A DNA stretch of 64,000 bases from Larimichthys crocea (taxonomy: Eukaryota > Chordata > Actinopteri > Sciaenidae). The stretch's first letter is position 1. Each line of letters begins with the position of its first letter. The position numbers and the translations under genes were made by a program. The notes under the pieces are model-generated. The model ran no database searches and was not told the DNA's origin. It was given only the letters and a program-made list of their open reading frames with translations. Positions 1 through 9,711 of this stretch are shown here, piece after piece. The stretch lies in the NCBI RefSeq assembly GCF_000972845.2, contig NC_040011.1, positions 29,876,806 through 29,940,805 on the forward strand, read 5' to 3'.

Positions 1-586
1 TACAACGTATCAAAGGGACGTGATATTAGCTACATGCAAACACGTCGAATGGTTGAAATCATTTGTGGAGTATCCAGTTTGTGTTTGTGAAAGTAAAAAT
101 CGACATGTAAACACACATTCAGGTTTCTGACCCTGCTTGGGTCACGTAGCAGATACTTCACACAATAAGATTCAAAGTGTGACAACACTCAGGCGGTAAA
201 TGACTTTAAAATCGCTTGTTGCATGTTGTCATGTTACATTACTGTGACGAAAAGCAGAGGCTGAAGAGTCCATGCAGCTAGAAACCAAAGTGGTTTTATC
301 CTCAACTCATTAGGGACAAAGAAAGGACACAGAGTGGTCGGGAGGTCAGAGGAAAAAGGAAATAGCCTCATACATGGTCTCTTGTTTTTCATAATTTAAG
401 TAATACTGTAGTGACTTTAAACGATGTCATTCAGTAGAGTAAAATCTGTTAATTCTGCAGCAGCCCTGCACATGTTTGAATCATCCAAAGACGTCAAAGC
501 TTACACTGATGTAAACAGTCCTCAGATTACGACCATCCTGACTAAAACCAGGCTGACAGTGCATTGAAAAGTTTTTGTGTCCTCAC
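1..586 (-). other. ssrp1 intron 10, partial
   Basis: This is the intron following the exon that ends at 587, and it continues past the left edge. I see no exon, RNA gene or named repeat in it. Confidence 0.8.
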
Positions 587-808
587 CTCTCGATGCTGCT
601 GAAGGTGTACTGATTTCCCTGCTTGGTCTCGATCTCAAAGTCAAAGGATCGGGTCGTGGTGGTGCCTCTGGCGAAGTTGACACAGGAGATTTCCTCGAAG
701 CGAAGGTGCACGGGGGGCTTGTGGACGTAGATGAAGCCTCTCTCCAGAGGGTAGAGGAGGCCTGAGGACGCCTTGTAGGAGCAGGTGATGCACTGAGCGC
801 CAGAGTGA
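587..808 (-). CDS. ssrp1: ssrp1 exon 10 (last exon in window)
   Basis: 222 nt, [16 protein letters not shown] to QYTFSSIE plus two bases of Arg. The acceptor is CCACAG and the donor GTGAGG starts at 586. The next expected residues (EEYGKLFDF) are not encoded on the minus strand of 1-586, so the next exon lies outside the window. Confidence 0.95.
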
Positions 809-3800
809 CTGTGGAAGAAAGAGGCGCATCATTTAACAACTATATTAATTAACTAGAGGACAAAATGTGTAGTGAATGTGTCTATAAAAAAGGTGCTTAC
901 CCCTGGAAGTTTCCAGGCACGGTGATCTTGCGGTTGACCAGAGCCTTCATCACCCTGCTGACCATCTCATACAGAGACCCTGACATGTTTTTACTGAGCT
1001 TGCCCTCAAACCGGCGCTCCACGTCCTCCCTACACACAGAAGAAGACAAGCTTAACATCCTGAAATTAAACTTTGGCAGCTTTTTTTGTGTTTGCAACAA
1101 ACACTGCAGAGAGCAGAAAAAGTTGAAGCTGGAGCAACTAAACATGTGAAAATTCCTCCTCCAGATATTTGCTTCCCTCTAGTGGAAACATGTTTTACAA
1201 CATCAGAAACTGTGGACGTGTTACAAACGTGACAGGGTCCTGTTTATCTTGGCTAGACGCAGCCAATAAAATCATGTCATCCTTTACTGGCGCATACTCA
1301 CTCGCTCATGTTGAGGGTGAGGCTGATGTCCTCTTCTTTGGAGAAGAGCAGAATGAGGAAGTGATAACGCGTCTGACCCTGCTTGATGGGAGGATCCAGA
1401 CTGATCTATTGAGACAACATAAAAAAGAGAGAGTGTGAAAAGTAACAAGAGAAATAAGGAGGGAACGTTTATTTGTGGCAGAAAGGTCAACTTACCACGA
1501 AGAACATCTGCCTCTGATCCTTGTGTGGCAGCAGGAATAGACGGAGGACGGTGGTGTAGGGAATCTTGTAGTCAAAGGTCTTACCGTGGAGGTGAAGGAA
1601 AGTCGGGTAAATACGGATGTCATATCTGAGTGAGGGTACAAAGAAAAGAGAGATGAGGGAGCAGTTCAGCTAAATTGTTAACGAAGGTGAACGATGTAAA
1701 CAACAGGACTGTTGTTGAACTAGCAGCGTAGCTTCCCATGCCGACACTGCGTTAATTAATCTCACTCTCTCAGTGTCAGTTTTAGTTTAAGTGTTGATCC
1801 TCTACCTTCCTCTGGGTGTAAGACACTGCAGCTCTTTGAAGATACACACAGCGTCTCCTGTGGCCTGGATCACATCAGCCTTAGACAACACACTCTGGGC
1901 AAACGCCTGTAGGAACACACACACTTTTAGCACTTTTATCAACAAGTGGAGTAAAAACTACTAGTAGGAAATGAAAGAAGCTGCTCATCCTTCCACACCT
2001 CGACGGGGTCTTGCCGTTCATCGGATTGGCTGGGCGGGACGTAGAATCGGACCTCCATGAGGGAGACCTCGGTGTCATCGTTCTGGTGAAACTCCAGGGT
2101 GACTTCGTTCTTCCCCGTGGCGCACTGGGACACGTTGGACAGCGGGATCTCGAACGCAGCATTGTCATTTACATCAAATGATAACAACGGCCCTGTAGTG
2201 GGAGAGGGTGAAAGGTCAGCCAGGAATTAAGTCTTTCCAGTCTAGTTGCATGTTTAATTCACTATTAATCACTATAATGAACTGGCCAAATTTGTCCTGC
2301 AGTGGGTGACTGGTGAGGACATTTTGGTTGTTGTTTATTTACCTGAGAACTTTGCTGTTCCCCAGTTCCATCCCTTCACACACATGTCCTTCTCCGTCAG
2401 CTCCATCTTGTAGTTAGCCTTGAAAAACTCTGAGATCTTCTCAAAGTCCTGATAGGCAAAAGTAAAAGAGGAGGAGGACAGAGAGGCAGCGAGACACGAG
2501 AAACAAAAAGGTGACAGGAGGGGAGGTGATGAAAAGAAGAGGGGAGGACATAAAAAAAAAAGAAGACTTCAGGTCAGAAAGGCAATAACACGCTGGCATG
2601 TGTCAAAGCTTACAAAAACACTCTCCAAGAAGGCTGAGGGGATGGAGGGATAATTAATCACAACGCAATTATAAATCGCGCCCGCCGCTGAGGCCTCCTG
2701 GGAACGCTGGAGGTGAATGTAATCCATCCGCCCTCTCGGTCCTCCTCCCCTCCAAACCGCCGCTGACAATCAGCCTGTTTATTTATCCTGCAGGCCTGCT
2801 TACAACTAGAAAGGACACACACTCGCACACAGCGACAAACACACACACACTGTCCTCGTAGTACACGTACACACACATGTGGAAGTGATTGTGGCTCGCG
2901 AGTGTGTGCAGGGTAGAGAATGAGACTCTGTGGGAAACAGAGTTTACGCACCTGGATATCTGCCTGTCCATAAGGTTATTACAGCCAATTAGAGCCCAGA
3001 GAGTCAGTGTGTGTCAGTGTGTGTGTGTGTGTGCGCGTGTGTGCTCGCACTATGGTTCATTGGCGTGTTTGTTAGCCTGGATTAAGCCGTTGTTTAGATA
3101 GGAGAGCATGTGTGAGCAGATGTGTCAATGCATAAAAATCAAGAGTTTGTGCAGAAGTGTTGATACGTGAATGTGTGTGTTCGTTCCCGTGTGTCCTCAT
3201 CAGGCCTGCTGTTGAATGTTTCTCTGCTCCTCATTACAGTTCTGGCAGATTTGTTGTTGCTCAGCTCATTTAATCATAATAAACACAGACCCCCCACAGA
3301 AACCCACACACATACCCAACGTAACCAGCCCGCCTGGCTTTTATTGCTACATTTTTCAACCACACTCTCCCAACCTTCAACCTCTCATTTGTTAAGTCTC
3401 TCATCTTTGTGCCCATACAGCCAGCCAACTTCCAGCTCGCTTCCCACACACAAAAATGATAATAAACCTCTTTGAAAATACCTAATTTTATTGGACCTGA
3501 TGGATCAAAGTTTGATTATACGATGAGTCCGAGTTTCATTTACTAATGATTGTGTACACAAATCTTTTTGCACTTCATGGCTACGTGTAGCTCATGTTAA
3601 TGTTGTGTAAACACAAGCAGCAGATCTTTGTCTGAATTAAATACAGTCTGAAAGCAGCCGATTTACGCTTGAAAACTGACAACCATGAAGATTTTATCTG
3701 GTGATGAAAGAAACTTAAAGTATGATCCAGCCAGAGACACGGCTACTGAATCTAGATTGTTGTTTTTTTTTAAATTATTATTAGAAGAAGACAAAGAAGA

Positions 3801-6607
3801 AGAACTGATAATACTAGCTGGTTGATTTGCTTCACCCACCGGTCTAAAAAACAACAGTAAGACGATCAAAACTGTCCATCGCTACTCCCTGAAGCTCATG
3901 TTTTGTCCAACATACTAAAAAACTTAAAATATAATAATATAAAAACTCATCTTAATATCAACATAGTTTCTGATTAACTGACTGTGGTGAATCGCAAAAT
4001 TGTTTTGGCTCTACGTTCAAAATCAGATTTCGGTGGAAACATTTCACTCTCTCTACCATAAAGGTTTGATACCCAGCCGTGTTCAATGATCGTGTAAACG
4101 ATGTCTTGGGCCAGGTACAAACACCACATGTAAGCCACATGAACAGAAATACACGCATGGACAACCGCTGCTGCTCCTCCGGCAGGTAATTACAGGCCAG
4201 CGACATAACCGCCTCTCTCTCTCTCTGGCAGAGATTCAGTGTCTTGCTCATGGACACTTCAGAAGGACAGATGCTTCAAAGCTTCTGTACAGCTCGCCAG
4301 CGGCTGAACCTCCTGCCAACTCCCGATTACTGACACTGGCTGTGGGATAATAAACAATGACATCACACCCTGCGCTCCGGGACGAGAGGATCCATCTCCA
4401 AAAAAATACGCTGATTAACCCCAGGAGACACCCTCCGCTCACAGCCACAGACTCCAGGTTGTACCCTGCTCCTGCTCCTCCATCCCAGTTTTTGCTTGCG
4501 TGCTGACATTCCCCATACACTCAGAGTAGCAGAGCGAAGGGAGAAAAAAAAAGGGTGATAAAAAACAAACACGACCACATTTTTTTTCCCTTGTCTGTCT
4601 GCTGAGCCAAATTGTTTCGGTGGATTGATATAAACACTGACTCACATGAGCCGATGATTACAATGTTTATGGAACACACATGCTAGCGCTGGTTTCCCTC
4701 ATTAATCCCATTAGGAGCTTTGGGAAGAAGAGCCGACTCATTCACATAACTTTTCATAGCAACACAGGGACGCACATGCACGCGCACACACACACACTCA
4801 GGCGGTGGCCTTCTCGCAAGATGGTAGCGTTTTTCTGTGGAAATGTCAGACAAGGGATGGAAGTTGTTTATTGCCTGTCCCCTTGCTTGTGTTACATCCC
4901 CTGTCATAAACACACTGCTGAGCAGACCAGCAGTGTGTGTGCCAGTCTGTAATATTCCACTGTTGCCTTGTTCTCCTCTAAGTAAGGTAACAATTATTTT
5001 CCAAAAAACAGAAAAATCTGTTGCGGTACCACAGCAGGAAAAATAAGGACAGCATCAGAAAAAAAACGTAAGAGTCTGATCGGCCTTTTAAACCCAGAAA
5101 CCTGCATGTCATGAGCATAAACACACTTACTGTGTCCCTGAAGCCGTCATATTTGTAGATGTGTCCTGAGCTTGTGCCCAGCTTGATGCCGTGACCTAAA
5201 CACACTCGTCTCCACTGGGCCTGGTTGAGTTCACCAGCTGGGATGCTGTCCACTTTCCCCGTCTTGCTGCTCTTATAAACCACATTCTGCTTGCTGAAAC
5301 GCAGCCGCCCGTCATTCTGCAGCGACAAAGGGAAGAGATACAGACAGACAAAAGACTTGAGTCAAGACGCTGATTTAAAGCTCAGAGAATGAGAGTTTAT
5401 AGTTAAGCTGACAACACACAGATTAATAGATTCATTTTAGTGGTAAACTCACAAATGAACATTCTTTCCTTGTCTTCTGGGATCATAAACTTATTTTTGA
5501 GTTTTGGACCAGAGATCCAGGGCGTGACCATTTTGGGAACATTCTGCATCGTGTGTATTTATTCTGCAGAGCAGAGGGAGTTTGGTCCAGACTATAAAAC
5601 TTCAAATTGTCAACTTGTGCTCTGGGAAGAAATGATTTTACTTTTCCACTTCCAAGAGCAAAATCCTACTTAAAAAAAAAAAGTAATCTGCAGATGAAGT
5701 GACAATAATTCAAATGACTTTGTTCCTGCCCCGGTTCATACCAAAGATTCACTGCAAACTGTTTTAAAATGTTACAGGGAAAAAGTTATAGCAGTTTGTA
5801 CTGGCACTAACATTTTTAACAGCACATTAGTTCATAGAGAAGTGAGCTGTTCGAAATGGCAGTTTTAGAGTAAAGAGACCTCATCAGTTTAGTCTGGGAT
5901 AAACGAATGTACAAAGAAGTGCAACAGTTAAAATGATTGTTTTTGGTATCAGTCCCTGACATTATTGACTGACATATAGTTTTTATGTTTTCACCTTTTC
6001 ATCTAGACCAGAAATGCAACCCTAGAGAGAAGCTCACTATACGTTTGCTCGTTCATATTTTTAAACATGCTATAATTGATAAACAAGCTACAAAAGAGAA
6101 AAAGGCTGAAAAGCCAGCTGTTAGTACAGATGTACAGAGAGTCGTTGCTATGGAGACGACACATCGTCTAGCTGCATTGCCGTTTGAGAACGACACATTT
6201 GCGAGCAGTTACGATCGTCTCACTGTAAATCTTTTAGCCGGACTGATCTTAAAGATTATTTTACAGGAAAATAATGATTCATCTTTTCCTCATCAACTTA
6301 AAACATAAAGTCAATGTTGCCCTAATAACGTTAGATTGAGTATAACTTGAGTCTATTGAGGCACAAAGCAATGACTGAATCAATTCTTCTTTACGGACAC
6401 GGTGTTTATTTACACAAATGGACAAAAATATGGAGTAAAACTATTGTTGGGCTGTTTATTACAGCCTTTAAATAGGTAGATATCAGCCTGTGTATTATTA
6501 TTATTATTATATAAAAATCATGTATAAGACAGATGTGGATGCTGGATACTGACCCAGGAGCCTTTGACCTCCTGGTAAATCTCGTTGAACTCCAGTGTGT
6601 CTCCCAT
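587..6607 (-). CDS. ssrp1: FACT complex subunit SSRP1 (partial, N-terminal 408 residues)
   Basis: SSRP1 pairs with SPT16 in FACT, the nuclear histone chaperone that handles H2A-H2B and H3-H4 during transcription and replication. Nine coding exons on the minus strand join in frame: 6607-6554, 5316-5131, 2448-2343, 2192-1999, 1906-1806, 1625-1496, 1405-1302, 1029-901 and 808-587. All introns are GT-AG and the phases agree at each junction. The product starts [17 protein letters not shown] and covers the N-terminal dimerisation region and the tandem-PH middle domain, with stretches such as [38 protein letters not shown] and [19 protein letters not shown]. It stops at SSIER, so the acidic segment and HMG box lie beyond the left edge; the human protein is about 709 residues. 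A non-coding first exon lies upstream. Residue 18 is Trp where the human protein has Met, with four extra-variable residues near SDERQDPVE. Teleosts keep two ssrp1 copies and I cannot say which one this is. Confidence 0.96.
901..1029 (-). CDS. ssrp1: ssrp1 exon 9
   Basis: 129 nt encoding [20 protein letters not shown] through [11 protein letters not shown]. It belongs to the second middle-domain PH fold. The donor is GTAAGC and the final Gly codon is split. Confidence 0.95.
1302..1405 (-). CDS. ssrp1: ssrp1 exon 8
   Basis: 34 codons plus two bases, [17 protein letters not shown] to LTLNMS. The donor GTGAGT was preferred over the overlapping reading because it rejoins to [10 protein letters not shown] in frame. 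Confidence 0.94.
1496..1625 (-). CDS. ssrp1: ssrp1 exon 7
   Basis: 44 codons including the split Arg. It encodes [20 protein letters not shown] and the [17 protein letters not shown] strands of the middle domain. The donor is GTAAGT. Confidence 0.95.
1806..1906 (-). CDS. ssrp1: ssrp1 exon 6
   Basis: 33 codons plus two bases, from [14 protein letters not shown] to CLTPRG. The donor is GTAGAG; the Arg codon of GRYD is split across the junction. The match to the SSRP1 middle domain is nearly residue for residue. Confidence 0.94.
1999..2192 (-). CDS. ssrp1: ssrp1 exon 5
   Basis: 194 nt, entered in phase 1 and ending in phase 0 at DPVE. It encodes the most conserved part of the first middle-domain PH fold ([24 protein letters not shown]). 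The linker after YVPP reads [11 protein letters not shown] and differs from the human linker. Confidence 0.95.
2343..2448 (-). CDS. ssrp1: ssrp1 exon 4
   Basis: 106 nt, starting [13 protein letters not shown] and ending [12 protein letters not shown] plus one base. The GWNWG motif is a hallmark of SSRP1/POB3 proteins. The acceptor is CTATCAG and the donor GTAAAT. Confidence 0.94.
2449..5130 (-). other. ssrp1 intron between exons 3 and 4
   Basis: A 2.7-kb intron. It holds alternating (GT/CA) stretches around 2815-2880 and 3005-3035. A block at 2640-2780 combines AT-rich homeobox-like words with GC-rich sequence. A degenerate SINE-like fragment lies at about 4220-4350. No exon is seen. Confidence 0.7.
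4220..4350 (-). repeat. Degenerate tRNA-SINE-like fragment in ssrp1 intron
   Basis: The words ATTCAGTGTCTTGCTCATGG and GGACACTTCAGAAGG parallel the body of the clearer SINE at 38602-38893 (ATTCAGTATCTTGCCCAAGG, GGACACTTCAACATG). A later stretch, GCTGAACCTCCTGCCAACTC, resembles the head region of the same family. It is strongly diverged, so this could be chance. Confidence 0.4.
5131..5316 (-). CDS. ssrp1: ssrp1 exon 3
   Basis: 62 codons in phase 0-0, starting [10 protein letters not shown] and ending KYDGFRDT. It covers the N-terminal PH-like fold of SSRP1, which contacts SPT16. The acceptor is GCTGCAG and the donor GTAAGT. Confidence 0.95.
5340..6550 (-). other. ssrp1 intron between exons 2 and 3
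   Basis: A 1.2-kb intron without a recognisable gene. It contains a short (TTA)n run at about 6493-6510 near the start-codon exon. The open frame at 5985-6308 on the plus strand resembles no protein I know. Confidence 0.7.
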
Positions 6608-6633
6608 CTCGGCTGCAGGCGGTGACCGATGCT
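6554..6633 (-). CDS. ssrp1: ssrp1 exon 2 (start codon exon)
   Basis: The acceptor after 6634 (TGTGCAG) opens the exon with 26 nt of 5' UTR. ATG is at 6607-6605 and codes for 18 residues ending GSW. The donor is GTCAGT, starting at 6553, in phase 0. This start matches the N-terminus known for SSRP1, and no in-frame upstream ATG occurs in the exon. Confidence 0.93.
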
Positions 6634-7413
6634 CTGCACACAGAAGTAAAAGCATTAGATATAAACAAACATACACAGAGGGCGAGTGTATCATGATAAA
6701 ACATAAGTGAAGTGTATTTTTCAGTTCGCGGGCAGGAAGTTCCCATTTATCCCTGGAAACGCTTTGATACTAATGAAAACACGGTGGTCAGACACGCAGT
6801 GACTCAGTCAAACAGTGAGTCAGACTGAAGGGACAGAGACACCGTCCATCCTGTGATGCTGTAAACATTAAAAGTGCTGTTTCCTCCCGTTAACCTTTTG
6901 CTTTTATTCGTCATATTAAGGTTTACCAAAGTGTCACCGTTTAAATCACGGAGCGGAGCTAACTGACACTTTATGGCAGTTAGGTTTAAACGGTAACTCC
7001 AACCGTTACTTTCCCCGCACACAAAACGGCTATTAACGGTCGAGTCTTACTATTTTTAATCAATGGAAACGGTAACTTACATCCACGCTGCGCCACTAAC
7101 ACAAAAGCTAGGCTAACTTGAACTGCACCGGTTGCGCTTCTTTTAAGACACGCTGTTGCGCCGAGTCCCGACCGAGTCATGTTTTAAAACGGCAGCACCG
7201 CCCCGCAGTGAAACAGCGAACATCAAATCGAGCGCTCCGAGCGAGAGCTAGGCCGGCGTACAAAAGATGAAGTGACGCTCAGAGTTCATTTATCAAACCG
7301 AGGAGCTCCGTTTAAAACACGCAGGAGATACACACTGCGCGGGGGCTCACAAACACCCAGACACAAGCTTTCAAAGAAGCGATAAAGTAGGATTTGAAAA
7401 CTTCACGTCTTAC

Positions 7414-7490
7414 TGTCAGTGTGAGGAGCAGCTTCGCCTGTTTCCCGCGTGTAGCATCGGGAGCTAGCCCTACGTCACAGGAAACACTCA
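7414..7490 (-). other. ssrp1: ssrp1 non-coding exon 1 (approximate 5' end)
   Basis: The minus strand has a strong donor GTAAGACG beginning at 7413, facing the acceptor used by the start-codon exon at 6633. The sequence just upstream is CpG-rich. The transcription start is not visible; 7490 is a guess from where CpG density drops into an A/T-rich run (7525-7560). The 780-nt intron between is CpG-rich near this end and holds no other feature. Confidence 0.55.
7441..7477. promoter_or_regulatory. ssrp1 promoter motifs: E2F-like and CRE-like
   Basis: TTTCCCGCG at 7441-7449 fits the E2F consensus TTTSSCGC, and TACGTCA at 7471-7477 fits a CRE/ATF half-site. Both lie in the CpG-rich start region of ssrp1 and could fall inside its first exon. 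E2F control would suit a replication-coupled gene such as ssrp1, but that is inference from the motif alone. Confidence 0.4.
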
Positions 7491-9235
7491 GAGTTTGTAT
7501 TTACATCCGGTTAGGCGAAGAGTTTTTTTTTTTATTATTATTATTTTAAATCATTAAAGTAAAAAAATAAAACATTAAAGATATAGATGTTTGTGTAGTG
7601 AGTTGTTTATTTTAAACTCCTGTTTTAAAATACATAAAGTCGTTAAAAGTGCGCGCGCAGAGACTGCAGTGAGCGCGCGTCACCACTAGATGGCGCACAA
7701 CACATCCAATGAAACAGACCTGGTATGTTTCTATTCTGTTCTATTCTATTCTATTTAAATAGTACACAGCTTAATATGCTGTAACATTATTCACTAAGTC
7801 ACAGTTTAAATAGTTATTTAGATTTTGCATCACACAGAGCAGCAGACTTAATGTGTCTGCGGCTCTGGATCAAATAAAACTAATAGGATACTCGTGACCA
7901 GATTAACCTAGTGAGCCCATTAGCTGTGCAGTGTGCACAGCTTTCTACTTGACCAAAGATCTGCTCTGGTCGTTTGATTACATACATAATTTAAGTCGAC
8001 GCAACATAGAGTATAAGCGCAAAAAACAAATAAGAAAATGGAGCCTCTTCACAACAGGGAGCGATTAAAGGCCCTGATCATGTCAGGTGATATTTAGTGC
8101 TTATGTTTTAAGTTATATTAGACAAATCCAGCTGACACACAGAGACCGAGAGAGAGAGAAACCCACAAATCTTTGGACCCGGGGGGGAGTTTCACTGTGA
8201 ACGCGACACAAACCAATCGGGGTGTCTGAGTGACCATGGAAGAATTTAGAGGCCCCCGACTCCGACATGAGGGATTTGTCTTTATAATTTACGTTGGATC
8301 CATCCAGGATAAATTGAGCATCAGCAGTGACGCAACAAACATGCGCTCCTCATATTTTTGGGCTGCATGTTGGTGAGCTGAGTGACAGCTGGAGGTGAGA
8401 GAAGAAGATCACTGTAATCCCAATGTCAATAAAAAAACTAAAACCTGAGGAATGACTGGAGAAGAAAGAAACGGAGAGAAATATGCAAACGCTTGTTTTC
8501 TTCATCCTTCAGAAACAGACAGAAAAAACAGATGGAATAGTCCTTTATAGGGCCTCAGTGTATCCATCGATAACTCGTGTCGCAGCTTTATTGCAGGCCT
8601 CTAAATTTATAAATCATAAACAACATTTAGGCCTGTTCATATTATGAAATCCTGCCTCGCTTTTGATTATTATTTGACTTTATGGGATATTATTAATTTA
8701 TTTTGTCGTATATACTTCTGAATTTTTTTATTTTTTTATATGTCTACAAATTATTTTAAGATTACTCTGGGCCTTTATTGTGCGTAAAAAACGCGAGGAA
8801 AAATATTGCTCTTAATTATCAGTTGAATTATTTTATATTAAAACTGGCGCAGGAATGATACAAATTATAACAAATAAATGTCAAATCTATATAAAATAAA
8901 TAAATAAATAAAATGAGGCATTTACATTAACACTCAGAGAGTTAGGCAGATAAATTCTGGTTTCCTGGATGATTTGATCGCCGGACGCCGGATTGCCGGG
9001 TCCTCCTGGCCTGCAGTGAACTGACCCAGCCGGACTCTCACCTTATTAAAAGGGAGGCAGATTAAAGATCAAACAAAGTGCAGTCAGATCGCGTTGAAGA
9101 GGATGACGACGAGGAGAGAGAGACAGAAATGAGTTGTGACAAGTCCCGTGGTTCAGCGGCTCTGTCAAGTTGAGTTGTGATGCGTCAACCCGGTGAATCA
9201 CCAGTACCGAGGAGGAGGATAACGAAATAAGGAGA

Positions 9236-9280
<45 letters not shown>

Positions 9281-9414
9281 GGGGAGGATGAGAAGGAGGG
9301 GAGAAAAGGGGGAAAAGAGTAGAAAAAAGAGGAGGAGGAGGAGGTACAAAAAGGGCTCCGCCGTCATTCAGTCTGTCACACAGGACCACACACACCAAGT
9401 CAGCGGACCGTCAA
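7491..9414. other. Intergenic region shared by divergent ssrp1 and clcf1
   Basis: This 1.9-kb spacer separates the two head-to-head genes. It holds a CpG-rich patch at 7645-7690, a (TTCTA)n run near 7730-7757, a poly-A/T-rich segment at 8640-8915 with (AAAT)n at about 8893-8912, and a GC-rich block at 8980-9050. No ORF here resembles a protein. Regulatory elements for both genes are likely to lie here, but none can be proved by eye. Confidence 0.6.
9228..9279 (+). repeat. Uninterrupted purine tract with (AG)n core
   Basis: 52 purines in a row, with (AG)n at 9241-9279, followed by further A/G-rich sequence to about 9353 broken by a few pyrimidines. It lies directly upstream of, or within, the clcf1 5' region. 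Such mirror-symmetric tracts can form triplex (H-DNA) structures. Confidence 0.9.
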
Positions 9415-9422
9415 TATTTAAG
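9415..9422 (+). promoter_or_regulatory. Possible TATA-like element of clcf1
   Basis: TATTTAAG lies 271 nt before the clcf1 start codon, in a position suited to a start site around 9445. It is the best TATA-like word near the gene, but a single motif is weak evidence and other start sites are possible. Confidence 0.3.
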
Positions 9423-9563
9423 CACCATCCTGTGCCTCCTATCTCCTCTCAGATATATTCAACACAATCAACACACCATCTCATTGAAAAGGCTGCGACA
9501 TCACTCGACATCACCTGCATCATCTCCAGAGCTGAGTCTGAGGCAGGAGGACAGATTTAATTG

Positions 9564-9587
9564 ATGAAAAGTTTGCGATTTTTGTAG
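9564..9587 (+). other. Short upstream ORF 1 in clcf1 leader
   Basis: ATG at 9564 opens a seven-residue frame (MKSLRFL) ending with TAG, 105 nt before the main start. It would be in the leader if transcription begins near 9445. Confidence 0.4.
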
Positions 9588-9645
9588 AGAGCGAACTGAT
9601 CCACAAGAAGGAGACATCAGTGTCGCTTCATTTCAGCTCCACTGG

Positions 9646-9657
9646 ATGAAGCTTTGA
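9646..9657 (+). other. Short upstream ORF 2 in clcf1 leader
   Basis: ATG AAG CTT TGA, a three-residue frame that ends 35 nt before the clcf1 ATG. Together with the first uORF it could lower translation of the cytokine. Confidence 0.4.
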
Positions 9658-9692
9658 GAGCGCACTGAACGGAATAAAAGGACTGGGAGAAA

Positions 9693-9711
9693 ATGAAAAG
9701 GTGTTGCGGAG
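9693..9711 (+). CDS. clcf1: clcf1 coding exon 1
   Basis: Six codons (MKRCCG) plus one base, followed by GTAAGC. The ATG has A at -3. The start was chosen because the phase-1 splice to 18921 produces a continuous hydrophobic leader, as in human CLCF1, where exon 1 is also only a few codons. Confidence 0.82.
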
